A DNA stretch of 46,471 nt from Azonexus sp. (lineage in GTDB: Bacteria > Pseudomonadota > Gammaproteobacteria > Burkholderiales > Rhodocyclaceae): assembly GCF_030824335.1 (NCBI RefSeq), contig NZ_JAVBXX010000003.1:1-46471 (forward strand), written 5' to 3'. The notes below the pieces were generated by a model, which saw only the letters and a program-made list of their open reading frames with translations, was not told the DNA's origin and did not search any database. The first letter of the stretch is position 1. Each line of letters opens with the position of its first letter. Below are positions 1 to 9,265 of the stretch, in pieces. The position numbers and the translations under genes are program-made.

Positions 1-713
1 CCTTCCCCTTCGTCCTGGAAGCTGGAAAGAACGCGCAGTTTGACCTTGTACTTGCCGGCGAATTCGACCGAGCGGATCTGCAGCACCTTGGAGCCGAGGC
101 TGGCCATTTCCAGCATCTCTTCGAAGGTGATGGTATCGAGCTTCTTGGCTTCCGGCACGACACGCGGATCGGTCGTGTAGACGCCATCGACGTCGGTGTA
201 GATCTGACACTCGTCGGCCTTCAGCGCAGCCGCCAACGCAACGCCTGAGGTATCCGAGCCACCGCGACCGAGCGTCGTGATGTTGCCGTGTTCGTCTACG
301 CCCTGGAAGCCGGCGACGATGACCACCTTGCCGGCATCGAGGTCGCGACGAATATTGGCTTCGTCAATCGACAAAATGCGGGCTTTGGTAAAGGTGCTGT
401 CCGTCAATACCTTGACCTGTGCGCCAGTATAACTCTTGGCATCTACGCCAATCGCTTTCAGGCCCATGGCCAACAGGCCCGTGGTGACCTGCTCACCGGT
501 ACAGACAACCGCATCAAGTTCGCGCGGATCGGGTGTTGCCTGCATTTCCTTGGCCAGTGCAATCAGTTTGTTGGTTTCGCCGCTCATCGCAGAAACAACC
601 ACAACCACCTGATGACCCTGTGCCTGGAACTTGGCAACCCGCTTGGCAACATTCTTGATGCGCTCGGGATTGGCGACTGAAGTGCCGCCGTACTTCTGAA
701 CAATCAACGCCAT
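1..713 (-). CDS. lysC: Aspartokinase, N-terminal part (cut by left edge)
   Basis: Aspartate kinase phosphorylates L-aspartate, the first step toward lysine, threonine and methionine in the cytoplasm. Translating the reverse strand from ATG at 713 gives a protein starting [13 protein letters not shown], which carries the family's K-[FY]-GGTS nucleotide-binding motif. It is followed by [12 protein letters not shown], a GRGGSDTSG loop and [12 protein letters not shown], all hallmarks of the amino acid kinase domain. About 237 residues are visible. The usual bacterial protein is a little over 400 residues with C-terminal ACT domains that bind the feedback inhibitor, so those domains lie beyond the window. 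The gene follows the deacetylase-like gene on the same strand, with a hairpin between them. Identification is firm; whether regulation is by lysine alone or by lysine plus threonine cannot be seen. Confidence 0.95.
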   Translation of the reverse strand, partial: MALIVQKYGGTSVANPERIKNVAKRVAKFQAQGHQVVVVVSAMSGETNKLIALAKEMQATPDPRELDAVVCTGEQVTTGLLAMGLKAIGVDAKSYTGAQVKVLTDSTFTKARILSIDEANIRRDLDAGKVVIVAGFQGVDEHGNITTLGRGGSDTSGVALAAALKADECQIYTDVDGVYTTDPRVVPEAKKLDTITFEEMLEMASLGSKVLQIRSVEFAGKYKVKLRVLSSFQDEGE

Positions 714-740
714 GGATTTATCCGTAAAAACGTTGGAAAC

Positions 741-783
741 ATGAAAAAAGAGGGCCGGATTTTAACCCAGCCCGGCTTTTTTC
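741..783 (-). terminator. Possible intrinsic terminator between HDAC-like gene and lysC
   Basis: A GCCGG/CCGGC stem is flanked by A6 and T6 runs (plus-strand A run at 744-749 and T run at 777-782), so it could end transcription in either direction. The stem is short and one arm is offset by a few unpaired bases, so confidence is moderate. It would separate the deacetylase-like gene from lysC. Confidence 0.45.
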
Positions 784-798
784 CAAAGAAAGCAGTAA

Positions 799-1725
799 TT
801 ACAAATCTGCCAGCACACGCAAATGCGCACCAACGCTGCGCGCCAGCGAGGTCATCACGTAACCGCCTTCAAGCATCGAGACGATGCGCTTGTCGCACAA
901 TTCCGCAGCAAGCTTTTTCAGATGATCGGTACACCAGGCGAAATCCTTCTCGACCAGTTTCAGCCCGCCCATATCATCTTCGTAATGGCCGTCGAAGCCG
1001 GCAGAGATGAAGATCATCTGCGGCTTGAATTCCTTGAGGCGGGGCGTCCACACCTGCATGACGGCATCGCGGAATTCCTCTCCGCCGCTCCCGGCAGCCA
1101 ACGGCACGTTGCACATGTTGGCTGCGGGCTTGTCAGCGCCGCTGTAGGGGTAGAACGGATGCTGGAAAATACTGCACATCAACACCTGCTCATCACCGGC
1201 AAAACAATCTTCGGTGCCATTCCCGTGATGAACGTCGAAATCGATGATCGCCACGCGCTCCAGTCCATGCGTTTTCAGGGCATGACGCGCTGCCACGCCG
1301 ATATTGTTGAAAAAGCAGAAGCCCATCGGATTGGCTTTTTCGGCATGGTGACCGGGCGGGCGAACAGCACAGAAAGCGTTTTCGCACTCACCACTCATCA
1401 CCAGATCAACGCCCATGCATCCTGCGCCCGCGGCGCGCAAGGCTGCCTGCCAGGTATGGGGATTCATGGCGGTATCCGGGTCGAGATGCACGACACCGAG
1501 TTCAGGGGAAGCCCGCTTGATCCGCTCGAGGTGAGAAGCGGGATGGACCCGCAGCAACTGCTCGAAGGTCGCCAGCGGCGCGTCGTAATAAACAAAATAG
1601 GCATCTATCCCCTGCGCGATCAGATGATCATTGATCGCGGTCAAACGTTGCGGGCATTCCGGGTGATGCGTGCCCATATCATGCAACTGGCAGTCGCGAT
1701 GGGTGATGAAGGCAGTGGTCGTCAC
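799..1725 (-). CDS. Histone deacetylase family protein (acetyl-amide hydrolase)
   Basis: This is a 308-residue member of the arginase/deacetylase superfamily: zinc enzymes that remove acetyl groups from lysine, acetylpolyamines or related amides. Visible signatures are the tandem-His motif RPPGHHAEKANPMGF (about residues 122-136), the zinc site IDFDVHHGNGTED with Asp and His ligands (about 161-173), SAGFDGHYEDDMGG with the second zinc Asp, and LEGGY near the C-terminus. The length fits single-domain bacterial members. The likely start is GTG at 1725, preceded by a purine-rich GAGAGAGAAC stretch. The gene diverges from the moxR-like operon. Bacterial relatives are variously called acetoin utilisation proteins or acetylpolyamine amidohydrolases, and the substrate here cannot be told from sequence. 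Confidence 0.88.
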   Translation of the reverse strand: MTTTAFITHRDCQLHDMGTHHPECPQRLTAINDHLIAQGIDAYFVYYDAPLATFEQLLRVHPASHLERIKRASPELGVVHLDPDTAMNPHTWQAALRAAGAGCMGVDLVMSGECENAFCAVRPPGHHAEKANPMGFCFFNNIGVAARHALKTHGLERVAIIDFDVHHGNGTEDCFAGDEQVLMCSIFQHPFYPYSGADKPAANMCNVPLAAGSGGEEFRDAVMQVWTPRLKEFKPQMIFISAGFDGHYEDDMGGLKLVEKDFAWCTDHLKKLAAELCDKRIVSMLEGGYVMTSLARSVGAHLRVLADL

Positions 1726-1850
1726 TTGTTCTCTCTCTGCGATGCGGCGTCCTGGGTGGCGCTCGTCGAATTGTCATTATCGTCTTATTTCGCCGGCTGC
1801 TTCAAGCATTAGAATATGCTGGGAGCGCTTTCCACAAATTGGCCCCCCTC

Positions 1851-2798
1851 ATGGCAATAACAAACTCTCCCTCTTTGGGCAGTCGACCGCATGCTTTCAT
1901 GCCTGTCCTCAATGCTGCTAACCAGATCATCCTGGGCAAGGAAACCGAAGTCAGACTGGCGGCGACCTGCCTGCTAGCCGGTGGCCACCTACTGATCGAA
2001 GACCTGCCGGGACTCGGCAAAACCACGTTGGCGCACACCCTGGCCCGACTGCTCGGCCTGCATTTTTCCCGTATCCAATTCACCGCCGACCTGTTACCCG
2101 CTGACATTACCGGCGTTTCCATTTTTGATCGTGAACGCAGCGATTTCCGCTTCATTCAAGGACCTGTATTTTCTCAACTCGTGCTGGCCGACGAGATCAA
2201 CCGCGCCACACCAAAAACGCAGAGTGCCCTGCTCGAAGCGATGGAGGAAGGGCAAGTCAGCATCGAAGGTGAAACCCGCGCCCTGCCCAGCCCTTTCTTT
2301 GTCATTGCCACACAGAATCCCTCGCATCAAATCGGTACTTTCCCCTTACCCGAATCGCAGCTTGATCGTTTCCTGATGCGCATTGAATTGGGTTACCCCG
2401 GCCGCGATGCGGAGCGCGCACTACTGACTTCCGGCGGTCGGCGCACCCGGGCTGAGCAATTGGATAGCCTGTTGACACCGGAACAACTACCGCAGTTGCA
2501 ACGAGAAGTTGCCGATCTATACGCCGCGCCGCCACTGATCGACTATGTTCAAGCCTTGGTCGAAGCCAGCCGTCACACATCGGTATTCCGTCATGGCCTG
2601 TCGCCGCGAGCCGGCTTGGCCTTGCTGGCAGCAGCTCGCGCCTGGGCTTGGCTGGCCGGACGTGACATGGTGCTACCCGATGACGTACAGGCAGTGTTTC
2701 CGTCAGTCGCCCGTCACCGACTCTCTTCGGCCCAAGGCGGCAACCAGGCCAGCAGCACGGATATCGACAGCCTGCTGAAACGCGTTGCCATTCCCTGA
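1851..2798 (+). CDS. MoxR-family AAA+ ATPase
   Basis: MoxR ATPases are chaperone-like AAA+ proteins that typically act with neighbouring DUF58/von Willebrand-type proteins in assembling or maturing enzyme complexes. The Walker A sequence is EDLPGLGKTTLA. Walker B is LADEINRA, followed by LLEAMEEGQVS and a sensor region FFVIATQNPSHQIGTFPLPESQLDRF, all typical of the MoxR branch. The C-terminal helical lid follows, at the usual length of about 315 residues. ATG at 1851 is used here. ATG at 1899 is in frame and starts closer to the conserved region, and an in-frame TTG lies at 1839; no Shine-Dalgarno decides between them. It is the first gene of a MoxR-DUF58-transglutaminase set, a recurrent bacterial arrangement of unknown precise role. 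Confidence 0.9.
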   Translation: MAITNSPSLGSRPHAFMPVLNAANQIILGKETEVRLAATCLLAGGHLLIEDLPGLGKTTLAHTLARLLGLHFSRIQFTADLLPADITGVSIFDRERSDFRFIQGPVFSQLVLADEINRATPKTQSALLEAMEEGQVSIEGETRALPSPFFVIATQNPSHQIGTFPLPESQLDRFLMRIELGYPGRDAERALLTSGGRRTRAEQLDSLLTPEQLPQLQREVADLYAAPPLIDYVQALVEASRHTSVFRHGLSPRAGLALLAAARAWAWLAGRDMVLPDDVQAVFPSVARHRLSSAQGGNQASSTDIDSLLKRVAIP

Positions 2799-2806
2799 GT
2801 CTTACC

Positions 2807-3760
2807 GTGCGCCTGATCGATAATCTGCAGCAACGCTTGTTCCGTTGGAAAACCGACGGCACAGCCCCCATTCGCCTTGATCAGCGGCGTATCTTCATCC
2901 TCCCTTCACAGGGCGGCTTGTTGTATTCCCTGGCCTTGGTGGTCATGCTGCTTGGCGCCATAAACTACAATCTGGCACTCGGTCATGCGTTGGTCTTCCT
3001 TTTGGCCGGGCTCGGCCTGACTGGCATGGTGCACACTTTTCGCAACCTGCACGGCCTGGGCATCACAGCAGGTCGCTGTACGCCGGTTTTTGTCGGTGAA
3101 ACAGCCCAATTTGAGTTGATCATCGACAACAATCGCCCTACACCGCGACGCGACCTCAATTTCGCCGCAGAAAAAGGACTGAGCAGCGTTATTGCGGTCA
3201 ACGGCCACGATCAGGCAAAAATCCTGGTACCACTACCAGCCCGGCAACGCGGCTGGCTGACATTGCCACGTATCCATCTGTCCACCCGTTATCCACTCGG
3301 TTTATTTACTGCGTGGAGTTATTTACAGCCAGCCATGCGCTGCCTGGCCTATCCCCAACCGATCACCACGACACTGCCGGAAAGCACGCTACCAACCAAA
3401 GGCAACGCCAGCCACGGGCTTGGTGGGCAGGAGGATTTTGCCGGTTTCCGCGAACGCCAACCGGCCGACGCCTTGCGCCACGTCGCCTGGAAAGCCAGCG
3501 CCCGCAATAACGGTCAGCGTCCTTTGCTGATCAAGCTGTTCGCAGGTGGAAGCGATGCCGAACTCAGCCTTGACTGGTCTGCAACCGATCCGGGACAGTC
3601 CGTCGAAACCCGTCTCTCCATCCTCGCCGGCTGGGTACTCGAAGCCAACGGCCTGAATCTGACTTACGGTCTGCGCTTGCCGGGCCGGGAGATTCCCGCC
3701 GCCAACGGCCAATCCCACTCGGAGCGCTGCCTCGAAGCACTGGCGCTTTTTTCCCCATGA
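2807..3760 (+). CDS. DUF58 domain membrane-anchored protein
   Basis: A 317-residue protein starting with GTG, eight bases after the MoxR gene. Two hydrophobic segments occur near residues 37-55 and 60-78 (LLYSLALVVMLLGAI and ALVFLLAGLGLTGM), so it is probably an inner-membrane protein with a cytoplasmic or exposed C-terminal part. Around residues 215-235, FRERQPADALRHVAWKASAR matches the conserved DUF58 core (R-x-x-D-x-x-R-x-I-x-W-x-x-x-A-R pattern). DUF58 proteins are regularly encoded beside MoxR ATPases and are presumed to be their partners; the biochemical role is not known. Its last four bases overlap the start of the next gene (ATGA), which indicates translational coupling. Confidence 0.85.
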   Translation: MRLIDNLQQRLFRWKTDGTAPIRLDQRRIFILPSQGGLLYSLALVVMLLGAINYNLALGHALVFLLAGLGLTGMVHTFRNLHGLGITAGRCTPVFVGETAQFELIIDNNRPTPRRDLNFAAEKGLSSVIAVNGHDQAKILVPLPARQRGWLTLPRIHLSTRYPLGLFTAWSYLQPAMRCLAYPQPITTTLPESTLPTKGNASHGLGGQEDFAGFRERQPADALRHVAWKASARNNGQRPLLIKLFAGGSDAELSLDWSATDPGQSVETRLSILAGWVLEANGLNLTYGLRLPGREIPAANGQSHSERCLEALALFSP

Positions 3761-5703
3761 GCACAGCGCATCAGGAAAACCTGGCCCGTGATGTGCCCCC
3801 CTGGCTATTTGTCAGCGCACTGGTCACAACGCTACCGCATGTCACGCATCTTCCCCTTTGGCTGTCGGTATTAAGCGGCACATTTTTCCTTTGGGCCACC
3901 TGGCTCTGGCGACAAGACCGGCGCCAACCAAAACGTTGGCTGTTGCTGCTGCTTGTCGTCGGTTGTTGCGTCGGTATCCTGAGCGAGTTCCGTAGCCCGT
4001 TCGGGCGTGATCCAGGCGTTGCCATGCTGGTCATTTTCATGGCCATGAAGTTGCTTGAAATGCGCAGCAGACGCGACGCTATCGTGCTCCTCATGCTCGG
4101 CTACTTCCTGCTGCTGACGCATTATTTTTATTCGCAAAGCATCTTCACCGGAGCCTGGCTGCTTGTTGCATTGTGGCTGGTCACGGCAACCCTGATCCGC
4201 TTGCATGCGACAGCAATGAGCGCCAAGGAGAATATGCACTACGCCGGTCAACTGCTGCTCCAGTCGCTGCCTTTCATGCTCGTGCTGTACCTGCTCTTCC
4301 CGCGGATATCCGGACCACTCTGGGGCATGCCCCAGGATGCTTACAGCGGAAAAACCGGCCTGTCCGACAGCATGTCACCCGGCAGCATCGCCAACCTGGT
4401 GCAAAGCGGTGAAATTGCTTTCCGGGTGCGCTTCGCTGGCCCCGTCCCGCAGCGCCATCAACTGTACTGGCGTGGTCCGGTACTGGAGAGCTTTGATGGA
4501 ACGACCTGGCGTCAGTCAATGGGCAGACGTCGTGCGGAAACAATCCAGCACACAGGCGATGTGACTGCCTACGAAACCACGCTGGAAGCACACAACCAAC
4601 GCTGGCTGCTAGCCCTTGATGCACCGGTTAGCCTGCCGGCAGATGCGGCACTTGATGGCCGGCTAAGTGCTTTGGCACAAAAAATGGTAAACACGCGCCA
4701 GAACTTCCGGATTTCCTCAGCGCTCAATTATCAGTTGAATACAGATGAGTCACCTGGCGTATTGAGCCACAACCTCAAGCTTCCACCGGGCAACAATCCA
4801 AAAACACGCGCCATGGCCGAGGAGTGGCGCGCCACACTCGGTAATCCGCAAGCTATCGTCAACCAAGCTTTGCGGTGGTTTTCCGATCCGGCGTTCGTCT
4901 ATACCTTGCAGCCCCCCCTGCTCGGCCCCAACAGCATCGATGACTTCCTGTTCCAAAGCAAACGCGGCTTCTGCGAGCACTATGCGACGGCCTTTGTCGT
5001 ACTCATGCGCAGCGCGGGTATTCCGGCCCGGGTAATCGGTGGATACCAAGGGGGCGAGATGAATCCACGCGATGGTTTTCTCGTTGTACGACAATCGGAG
5101 GCTCATGCCTGGGCCGAGGTCTGGCTGGAAAAAAGAGGCTGGATAAGGGTCGACCCGACATCCGTCGTTGCCCCTGACCGAATCACCAACGGCATTGTCG
5201 AAGCACTGCCCTCAGGTGAGCCTCTACCGATTTTCATGCAGATGCATGGTGGATGGTTACGCGACATGCGCCATCGTTGGGAAGCCATCAACAACACCTG
5301 GAATCAGCAAGTACTGGGTTACGACGCCAAACGTCAGCTGGAACTACTATCCCGGCTCGGCCTACCCGAAGCCGACTGGCGCAACCTGGTCATTGCGTTG
5401 GGTATCGCATGCGGTGCACTCCTGATACTGATCATGTTGTGGGCACTGCACAACGCAAAACCGGAGGCCCCGGAAATACGCCTGTGGCGTCGTGCATTAC
5501 GCAAAACCGGGGTAGACTGCGCGCCTTGGGAAACGCCAATGGCACTTGTTGAACGCCTGCAGGCAAAGCAACCGGCGTTGATACCGCAGATGGAACCCGT
5601 AGTACGACATTTTTTGCTGGCCCGCTATGCACCCGATAATACCGAACACCTTGCTGCGTTGCGTGCAGCCGTAGCCAGCCTACCCCGACGGAGACCCGAT
5701 TGA
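3757..5703 (+). CDS. TgpA-like membrane transglutaminase (DUF3488 + transglutaminase core)
   Basis: A 648-residue integral membrane enzyme. The first ~190 residues hold several hydrophobic helices (DUF3488-type), followed by an extracytoplasmic transglutaminase-like domain and one further helix near residues 547-565 (NLVIALGIACGALLILIMLW). The catalytic triad is visible as Cys406 in RGFCEHYATAF, His450 in SEAHAWAEVW and Asp466 in RVDPTS. Pseudomonas aeruginosa TgpA has the same architecture and is essential there; its cell-envelope substrate is unsettled. The gene overlaps the DUF58 gene by four bases and is itself overlapped by mltB, so four genes form one compact operon. Family assignment is firm; the substrate is unknown. 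Confidence 0.88.
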   Translation: MSTAHQENLARDVPPWLFVSALVTTLPHVTHLPLWLSVLSGTFFLWATWLWRQDRRQPKRWLLLLLVVGCCVGILSEFRSPFGRDPGVAMLVIFMAMKLLEMRSRRDAIVLLMLGYFLLLTHYFYSQSIFTGAWLLVALWLVTATLIRLHATAMSAKENMHYAGQLLLQSLPFMLVLYLLFPRISGPLWGMPQDAYSGKTGLSDSMSPGSIANLVQSGEIAFRVRFAGPVPQRHQLYWRGPVLESFDGTTWRQSMGRRRAETIQHTGDVTAYETTLEAHNQRWLLALDAPVSLPADAALDGRLSALAQKMVNTRQNFRISSALNYQLNTDESPGVLSHNLKLPPGNNPKTRAMAEEWRATLGNPQAIVNQALRWFSDPAFVYTLQPPLLGPNSIDDFLFQSKRGFCEHYATAFVVLMRSAGIPARVIGGYQGGEMNPRDGFLVVRQSEAHAWAEVWLEKRGWIRVDPTSVVAPDRITNGIVEALPSGEPLPIFMQMHGGWLRDMRHRWEAINNTWNQQVLGYDAKRQLELLSRLGLPEADWRNLVIALGIACGALLILIMLWALHNAKPEAPEIRLWRRALRKTGVDCAPWETPMALVERLQAKQPALIPQMEPVVRHFLLARYAPDNTEHLAALRAAVASLPRRRPD

Positions 5704-6722
5704 CCAAGATTCTTGCCGCTCTCGCCCTCGCCATTGGCGCCCGGATGGCCATTGCCGGCCCAACCGCCAGCAGCATTGCCGATTTGCCCGAGGCCGTTGC
5801 ATTTGCCCAAGACCTGGAAAAACGACATGGCTTCGATGCCACGGCGCTGATCAACCAATTCTCGGCTGCCCAGACAAACAGCCGAGTGCTGCAACTGATT
5901 GCACCACCGGCTTCGCCGACCCAACGGTCATGGGAACGTTATCGACCACGTTTCATCAACGAACAACGCATCAATGGCGGCGTTCGTTTCTGGCAGGAGA
6001 ATGCCCTTACCCTGGCCCGGGCGCGCGCGCTCTATGGGGTTCCAGAAGAGGTCATCGTTGCCATCATTGGCATCGAAACCGTCTACGGCAAAAACACCGG
6101 AAATTTTGGCGTTCTGGAAGCACTTGCCACGCTGGCCTTTCAATATCCCCGACGGGCCGACTTTTTCCGCAGCGAACTTGAACAATTCCTGCTGCTAAGC
6201 CGTGAAAACAGACTGGACCCGCTATCCGTCAAAGGATCATTTGCCGGTGCCATCGGGATTCCTCAATTCATGCCGGGCAGCCAGCGACGCTATGCCGTCG
6301 ATTTCGATGGCGACGAACGCATCGATCTGAGCAACAGCCTGGAAGATGCCATCGGCAGTGTGGCACGCTTTCTCGAACAACATGGCTGGCAGGCCGGGCA
6401 ACCTGTCGCCATCCCGGCCAAATTGCCCGGCACACCGGATGCCTCGCTGATCGAAGCCGGCATTCGTCCCAGCCTGAAAGCTGGCGATCTGTTCCTGCGT
6501 GGCATCAAAGCAAACGCCGCGCCGGAATCTACCGTAACACTGGTCGATCTTGTCTCACCTGGAAGGGATACCGAATACTGGCTGGGCTTCGAGAATTTTT
6601 ACGTGATCACCCGCTACAACCGCTCCAGCTTCTACGCCATGTCGGTATTCCAACTGTCCGAAGAAATCCGCCGTCGCATGCCTTTAACGGGTGACGAAAA
6701 AACAGCCATGAACCAGCGTTGA
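5700..6722 (+). CDS. mltB: Lytic murein transglycosylase B
   Basis: Membrane-bound lytic transglycosylase of the SLT/MltB family, which cleaves glycan strands between N-acetylmuramic acid and N-acetylglucosamine to form 1,6-anhydro ends during wall remodelling. The start is TTG at 5700, inside the stop of the preceding gene. It begins MTKILAALALAIGARMAIAG, a signal peptide without a clear lipobox, so a soluble periplasmic form is possible. The catalytic Glu is residue 126 in AIIGIETVYGKNTG. The conserved GSFAGAIGIPQFMPGS and DLSNSLEDAIGSVARFLEQHGW blocks follow. Length (340) is normal. It sits at the end of the MoxR/TgpA operon and converges with rpoS, leaving only nine bases between the two stops. 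Confidence 0.92.
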   Translation: MTKILAALALAIGARMAIAGPTASSIADLPEAVAFAQDLEKRHGFDATALINQFSAAQTNSRVLQLIAPPASPTQRSWERYRPRFINEQRINGGVRFWQENALTLARARALYGVPEEVIVAIIGIETVYGKNTGNFGVLEALATLAFQYPRRADFFRSELEQFLLLSRENRLDPLSVKGSFAGAIGIPQFMPGSQRRYAVDFDGDERIDLSNSLEDAIGSVARFLEQHGWQAGQPVAIPAKLPGTPDASLIEAGIRPSLKAGDLFLRGIKANAAPESTVTLVDLVSPGRDTEYWLGFENFYVITRYNRSSFYAMSVFQLSEEIRRRMPLTGDEKTAMNQR

Positions 6723-6731
6723 CCGCAGAAT

Positions 6732-7679
6732 TTACAACACGGAGTCGCGGGAAATATTGCCGCGCTTGATGATCCGGCGCAAATGATCAAGCGCCTCCAT
6801 CTGAATCTGTCTAACTCGTTCCCGGGTCAGACATAAATCGAGCGCGATGGCATCAAGCGTCGCAACATCAGCGCCATTCAAACCATAACGGCGTTCAATA
6901 ACTTGCTGCTGACGCTCCGTCAGTTGTGCCAGCCAGTCGTCAAGCAATGAGCCGATTTCGCTGGACTGCAGCAAGGACTCAGGATCACCGCCACCCGAAT
7001 CGTCGGCAATCAGTTCCGCCATCGTGTGATTGGGATCGATATCCAGAGGCGCATCAAGAGACGCAATATGTTCGTTCAACGACAGGATGCGCCGCACATC
7101 GTCTGCCGAACGATCAATCAACAAAGCCACGCGTTCGATCGTCGCTTCGCGGCTATCGGCCGACTCCAGGTGTCGCATCGCCCGCAGCACCACGTTGATT
7201 TCCTTGACCACATGCACAGGCAAACGAATCGTCCGTGAGTGATTCATTATGCTGCGCTCTATACTTTGGCGAATCCACCAGGTCGCATAAGTGGAAAAAC
7301 GAAACCCCCGCTCGGGATCGAATTTTTCCAACGCATGAATCAGACCCAGATTGCCCTCCTCGATCAGATCAAGCAAGGGAATACCGCGATTCAGATAGTG
7401 TTTGGCGATGTTTACGACGAGCCGCAAATTGTGCTCAATCATCTTCTGTCTGGCAGAAAAAACACCAGCACATACCAAGCGGGCAGTAGCCAGCTCTTCT
7501 TCCGGGGTCAACAGGGGTTTCGCACCGATTTCATTCAGGTAAAGCTGAGTAACATCCTCCAGCAAACCATGCTCACCCGCCGAGACTTCAAGTTTGCTGC
7601 TAGCGTCAAATGACGCCTCGCAACCATCAAGCTCAGGCTGTCCGGCAGTTTCTTCGATTTCCTCTTCGCTGACACCCAT
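6732..7679 (-). CDS. rpoS: RNA polymerase sigma factor RpoS (sigma-38)
   Basis: Group 2 sigma factor that directs RNA polymerase to stationary-phase and general stress promoters. Region 1.2 is DVTQLYLNEIGAKPLLTPEEE. Region 2 is NLRLVVNIAKHYLNRG and LLDLIEEGNLGLIHALEKFD with FSTYATWWIRQSIERSI. Region 4.2 is LDLCLTRERVRQIQMEALDHL. The likely start is ATG at 7679, giving 315 residues. It is last in the surE-pcm-nlpD-rpoS series found also in gamma-proteobacteria, immediately after nlpD (nine bases). In Escherichia coli the main rpoS promoter lies inside nlpD, so transcription from within nlpD is likely here too, although no promoter was identified. The sequence is RpoS-like rather than RpoD-like because the long non-conserved region of sigma-70 is absent. 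Confidence 0.94.
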   Translation of the reverse strand: MGVSEEEIEETAGQPELDGCEASFDASSKLEVSAGEHGLLEDVTQLYLNEIGAKPLLTPEEELATARLVCAGVFSARQKMIEHNLRLVVNIAKHYLNRGIPLLDLIEEGNLGLIHALEKFDPERGFRFSTYATWWIRQSIERSIMNHSRTIRLPVHVVKEINVVLRAMRHLESADSREATIERVALLIDRSADDVRRILSLNEHIASLDAPLDIDPNHTMAELIADDSGGGDPESLLQSSEIGSLLDDWLAQLTERQQQVIERRYGLNGADVATLDAIALDLCLTRERVRQIQMEALDHLRRIIKRGNISRDSVL

Positions 7680-7688
7680 TACCAAAAC

Positions 7689-8606
7689 TCACCGCTTGGG
7701 CAGGAAGGGCATCGGATCAACCGGCTTACCCTGTTTGCGGATCTCAAAATGCAATTTGACGCTGTCGGTTCCAGTACTGCCCTTCTCGGCAATTTTCTGT
7801 CCGATCTTGATCGCCTGCCCCTCTTTGACAAGAATCTTGCTGTTGTGGGCGTAGACAGAAAGATGCTCTGTACTGTGCCTGACAATCACCAATTTTCCGT
7901 AACCGGCCAGTGCATCGCCAACGTAAAGCACTTTGCCCTCCCCGGCTGAAAGCACCGGATCACCCAGCTTGCCGGCGAAATCGATCCCCTTGTTACCTGC
8001 CTCGTTATAACCCGTCTTGATTTTTGCCGAACTCGGCCAGGCCCAAACAACGCCTTCTACCTGAGCCGGCCCGGCGGACTCGGATACAGGTGCAGGTGGC
8101 GTAGCGGTGACCGGCGTTTGCGCAACCACTGGAACGGCAGGCAAGGTAGCCGGCGCCAGATTACTCAAACGAGCATACGCCTCATCGGAATAAGGCTGCT
8201 TCCCCCCTTTGGGGTCCTGTATCGTTCCGTTCGGTCGGCTATCAGCGGTAAGCGAGGGAGAGGCATCAAGCGGCCTGGACTCAATAGCGCTAGCGCTACC
8301 GACCGGTATAGCCATCGGCGCGCTGGCTGGCGCGCTTGCCCCTTGAACGACTGTGCGCAGGCGGAGGATTTGACCTTCGCGCAAGGCTGATGGGTTATCG
8401 ATATTATTGAGCGCGGCCAACTCCCGATGATCCAACCCATTTTCGCGGGCTATTCGGTAAAGTGTATCGCCCCGCTTGACCAGATACTCCCCCGGCCCAG
8501 CCGCACGCGCCAGAGCCGTCGGCGAACGATCAACAGTCGGCGCTGGCGCTTGCGTACAGGCGGCGAGTGAAAACAGCAGAGAAAGCAGGAAAAATACTTT
8601 GATCAT
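7689..8606 (-). CDS. nlpD: NlpD-like lipoprotein, LysM + M23 peptidase domain
   Basis: An outer-membrane or periplasmic lipoprotein that in relatives activates N-acetylmuramyl-L-alanine amidases for septal wall splitting. The N-terminus [17 protein letters not shown] is a lipoprotein signal with the lipobox LAAC (Cys17). A LysM peptidoglycan-binding repeat follows at about residues 40-85 (EYLVKRGDTLYRIARENGL). A Pro/Ala-rich linker leads to the LytM/M23 domain, about residues 185-303 (GIDFAGKLGDPVLSAGEGKVLYVG, YAHNSKILVKEGQ, KLHFEIRKQGKPVDP). The zinc-site positions typical of active M23 enzymes look degenerate (GIDFAG where active enzymes have H-x3-D), as in E. coli NlpD, which regulates rather than cuts. 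It overlaps pcm by four bases. Confidence 0.92.
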   Translation of the reverse strand: MIKVFFLLSLLFSLAACTQAPAPTVDRSPTALARAAGPGEYLVKRGDTLYRIARENGLDHRELAALNNIDNPSALREGQILRLRTVVQGASAPASAPMAIPVGSASAIESRPLDASPSLTADSRPNGTIQDPKGGKQPYSDEAYARLSNLAPATLPAVPVVAQTPVTATPPAPVSESAGPAQVEGVVWAWPSSAKIKTGYNEAGNKGIDFAGKLGDPVLSAGEGKVLYVGDALAGYGKLVIVRHSTEHLSVYAHNSKILVKEGQAIKIGQKIAEKGSTGTDSVKLHFEIRKQGKPVDPMPFLPKR

Positions 8607-9265
8607 TGTGTTCCAGGGAGCAAAGGGACAAACCGAACCGGGTCAAGTCGCATCTCCGTAAAGCCGTTGGGGGTGTGTTCAACGAGACAAAGATACTGCT
8701 CCTGCCCGCCGACAGGCAAGACCATGCGCCCACCAAGAGCGAGTTGCCGGAGTAAATCAGGTGGAATACCAGCGCCAGCAGCAGCAACGATAATACTGTC
8801 GAATGGACCAGCCTCAGGCAATCCAAAATGACCGTCAGCATGTTTGAGACGGACATTGAACTGCTGGAGAACACGCATGTTGGCCTTGGCTTTTTCCAGC
8901 AAGGGCGCCAAACGCTCGACCGCATAGACATCCTTGCTCAACTGAGCCAGAACAGCGGCCTGATAACCACAACCAGCCCCGATCTCCAATGTCTTGCCCA
9001 ATGCCGGACGTCCATTAAGTAGCAGTTCGATCATCCGGGCAACGATAAAAGGCTGTGAAATGGTCTGACCCATGCCAAGCGGAAGCGCCGTATCTTCATA
9101 GGCGCGGGAAGCGAGAGCCTCCTCGACGAAAACATGTCGAGGCACTGCTGCCATGGCCATGAGCACAGTTTCATTGCGGATACCCTTTTCACGCAAACGC
9201 TCAATCATCCGCGCCCGCGTCCGCTGCGAAGTCATGCCTATCCCTTGCAGACCGTGAGCTGTCAT
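8603..9265 (-). CDS. pcm: Protein-L-isoaspartate O-methyltransferase
   Basis: Repairs aged proteins by methylating L-isoaspartyl residues with S-adenosylmethionine in the cytoplasm. The region [31 protein letters not shown] is typical, with [13 protein letters not shown] and the SAM-binding [17 protein letters not shown] (about residues 79-95). The chosen start is ATG at 9265, which overlaps the surE stop as ATGA; a GTG three codons earlier is possible. The stop overlaps the nlpD start in the same way. The surE-pcm-nlpD-rpoS order is widely conserved and groups stationary-phase survival functions. Length (220) is normal. Confidence 0.95.
   Translation of the reverse strand: MTAHGLQGIGMTSQRTRARMIERLREKGIRNETVLMAMAAVPRHVFVEEALASRAYEDTALPLGMGQTISQPFIVARMIELLLNGRPALGKTLEIGAGCGYQAAVLAQLSKDVYAVERLAPLLEKAKANMRVLQQFNVRLKHADGHFGLPEAGPFDSIIVAAAGAGIPPDLLRQLALGGRMVLPVGGQEQYLCLVEHTPNGFTEMRLDPVRFVPLLPGTQ

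Noticed and set aside
823..1812. Long open frame on the plus strand opposite the deacetylase-like gene
   Set aside because: It mirrors the codon bias of the real reverse-strand gene, has no recognisable motif, and the reverse frame carries clear catalytic residues.
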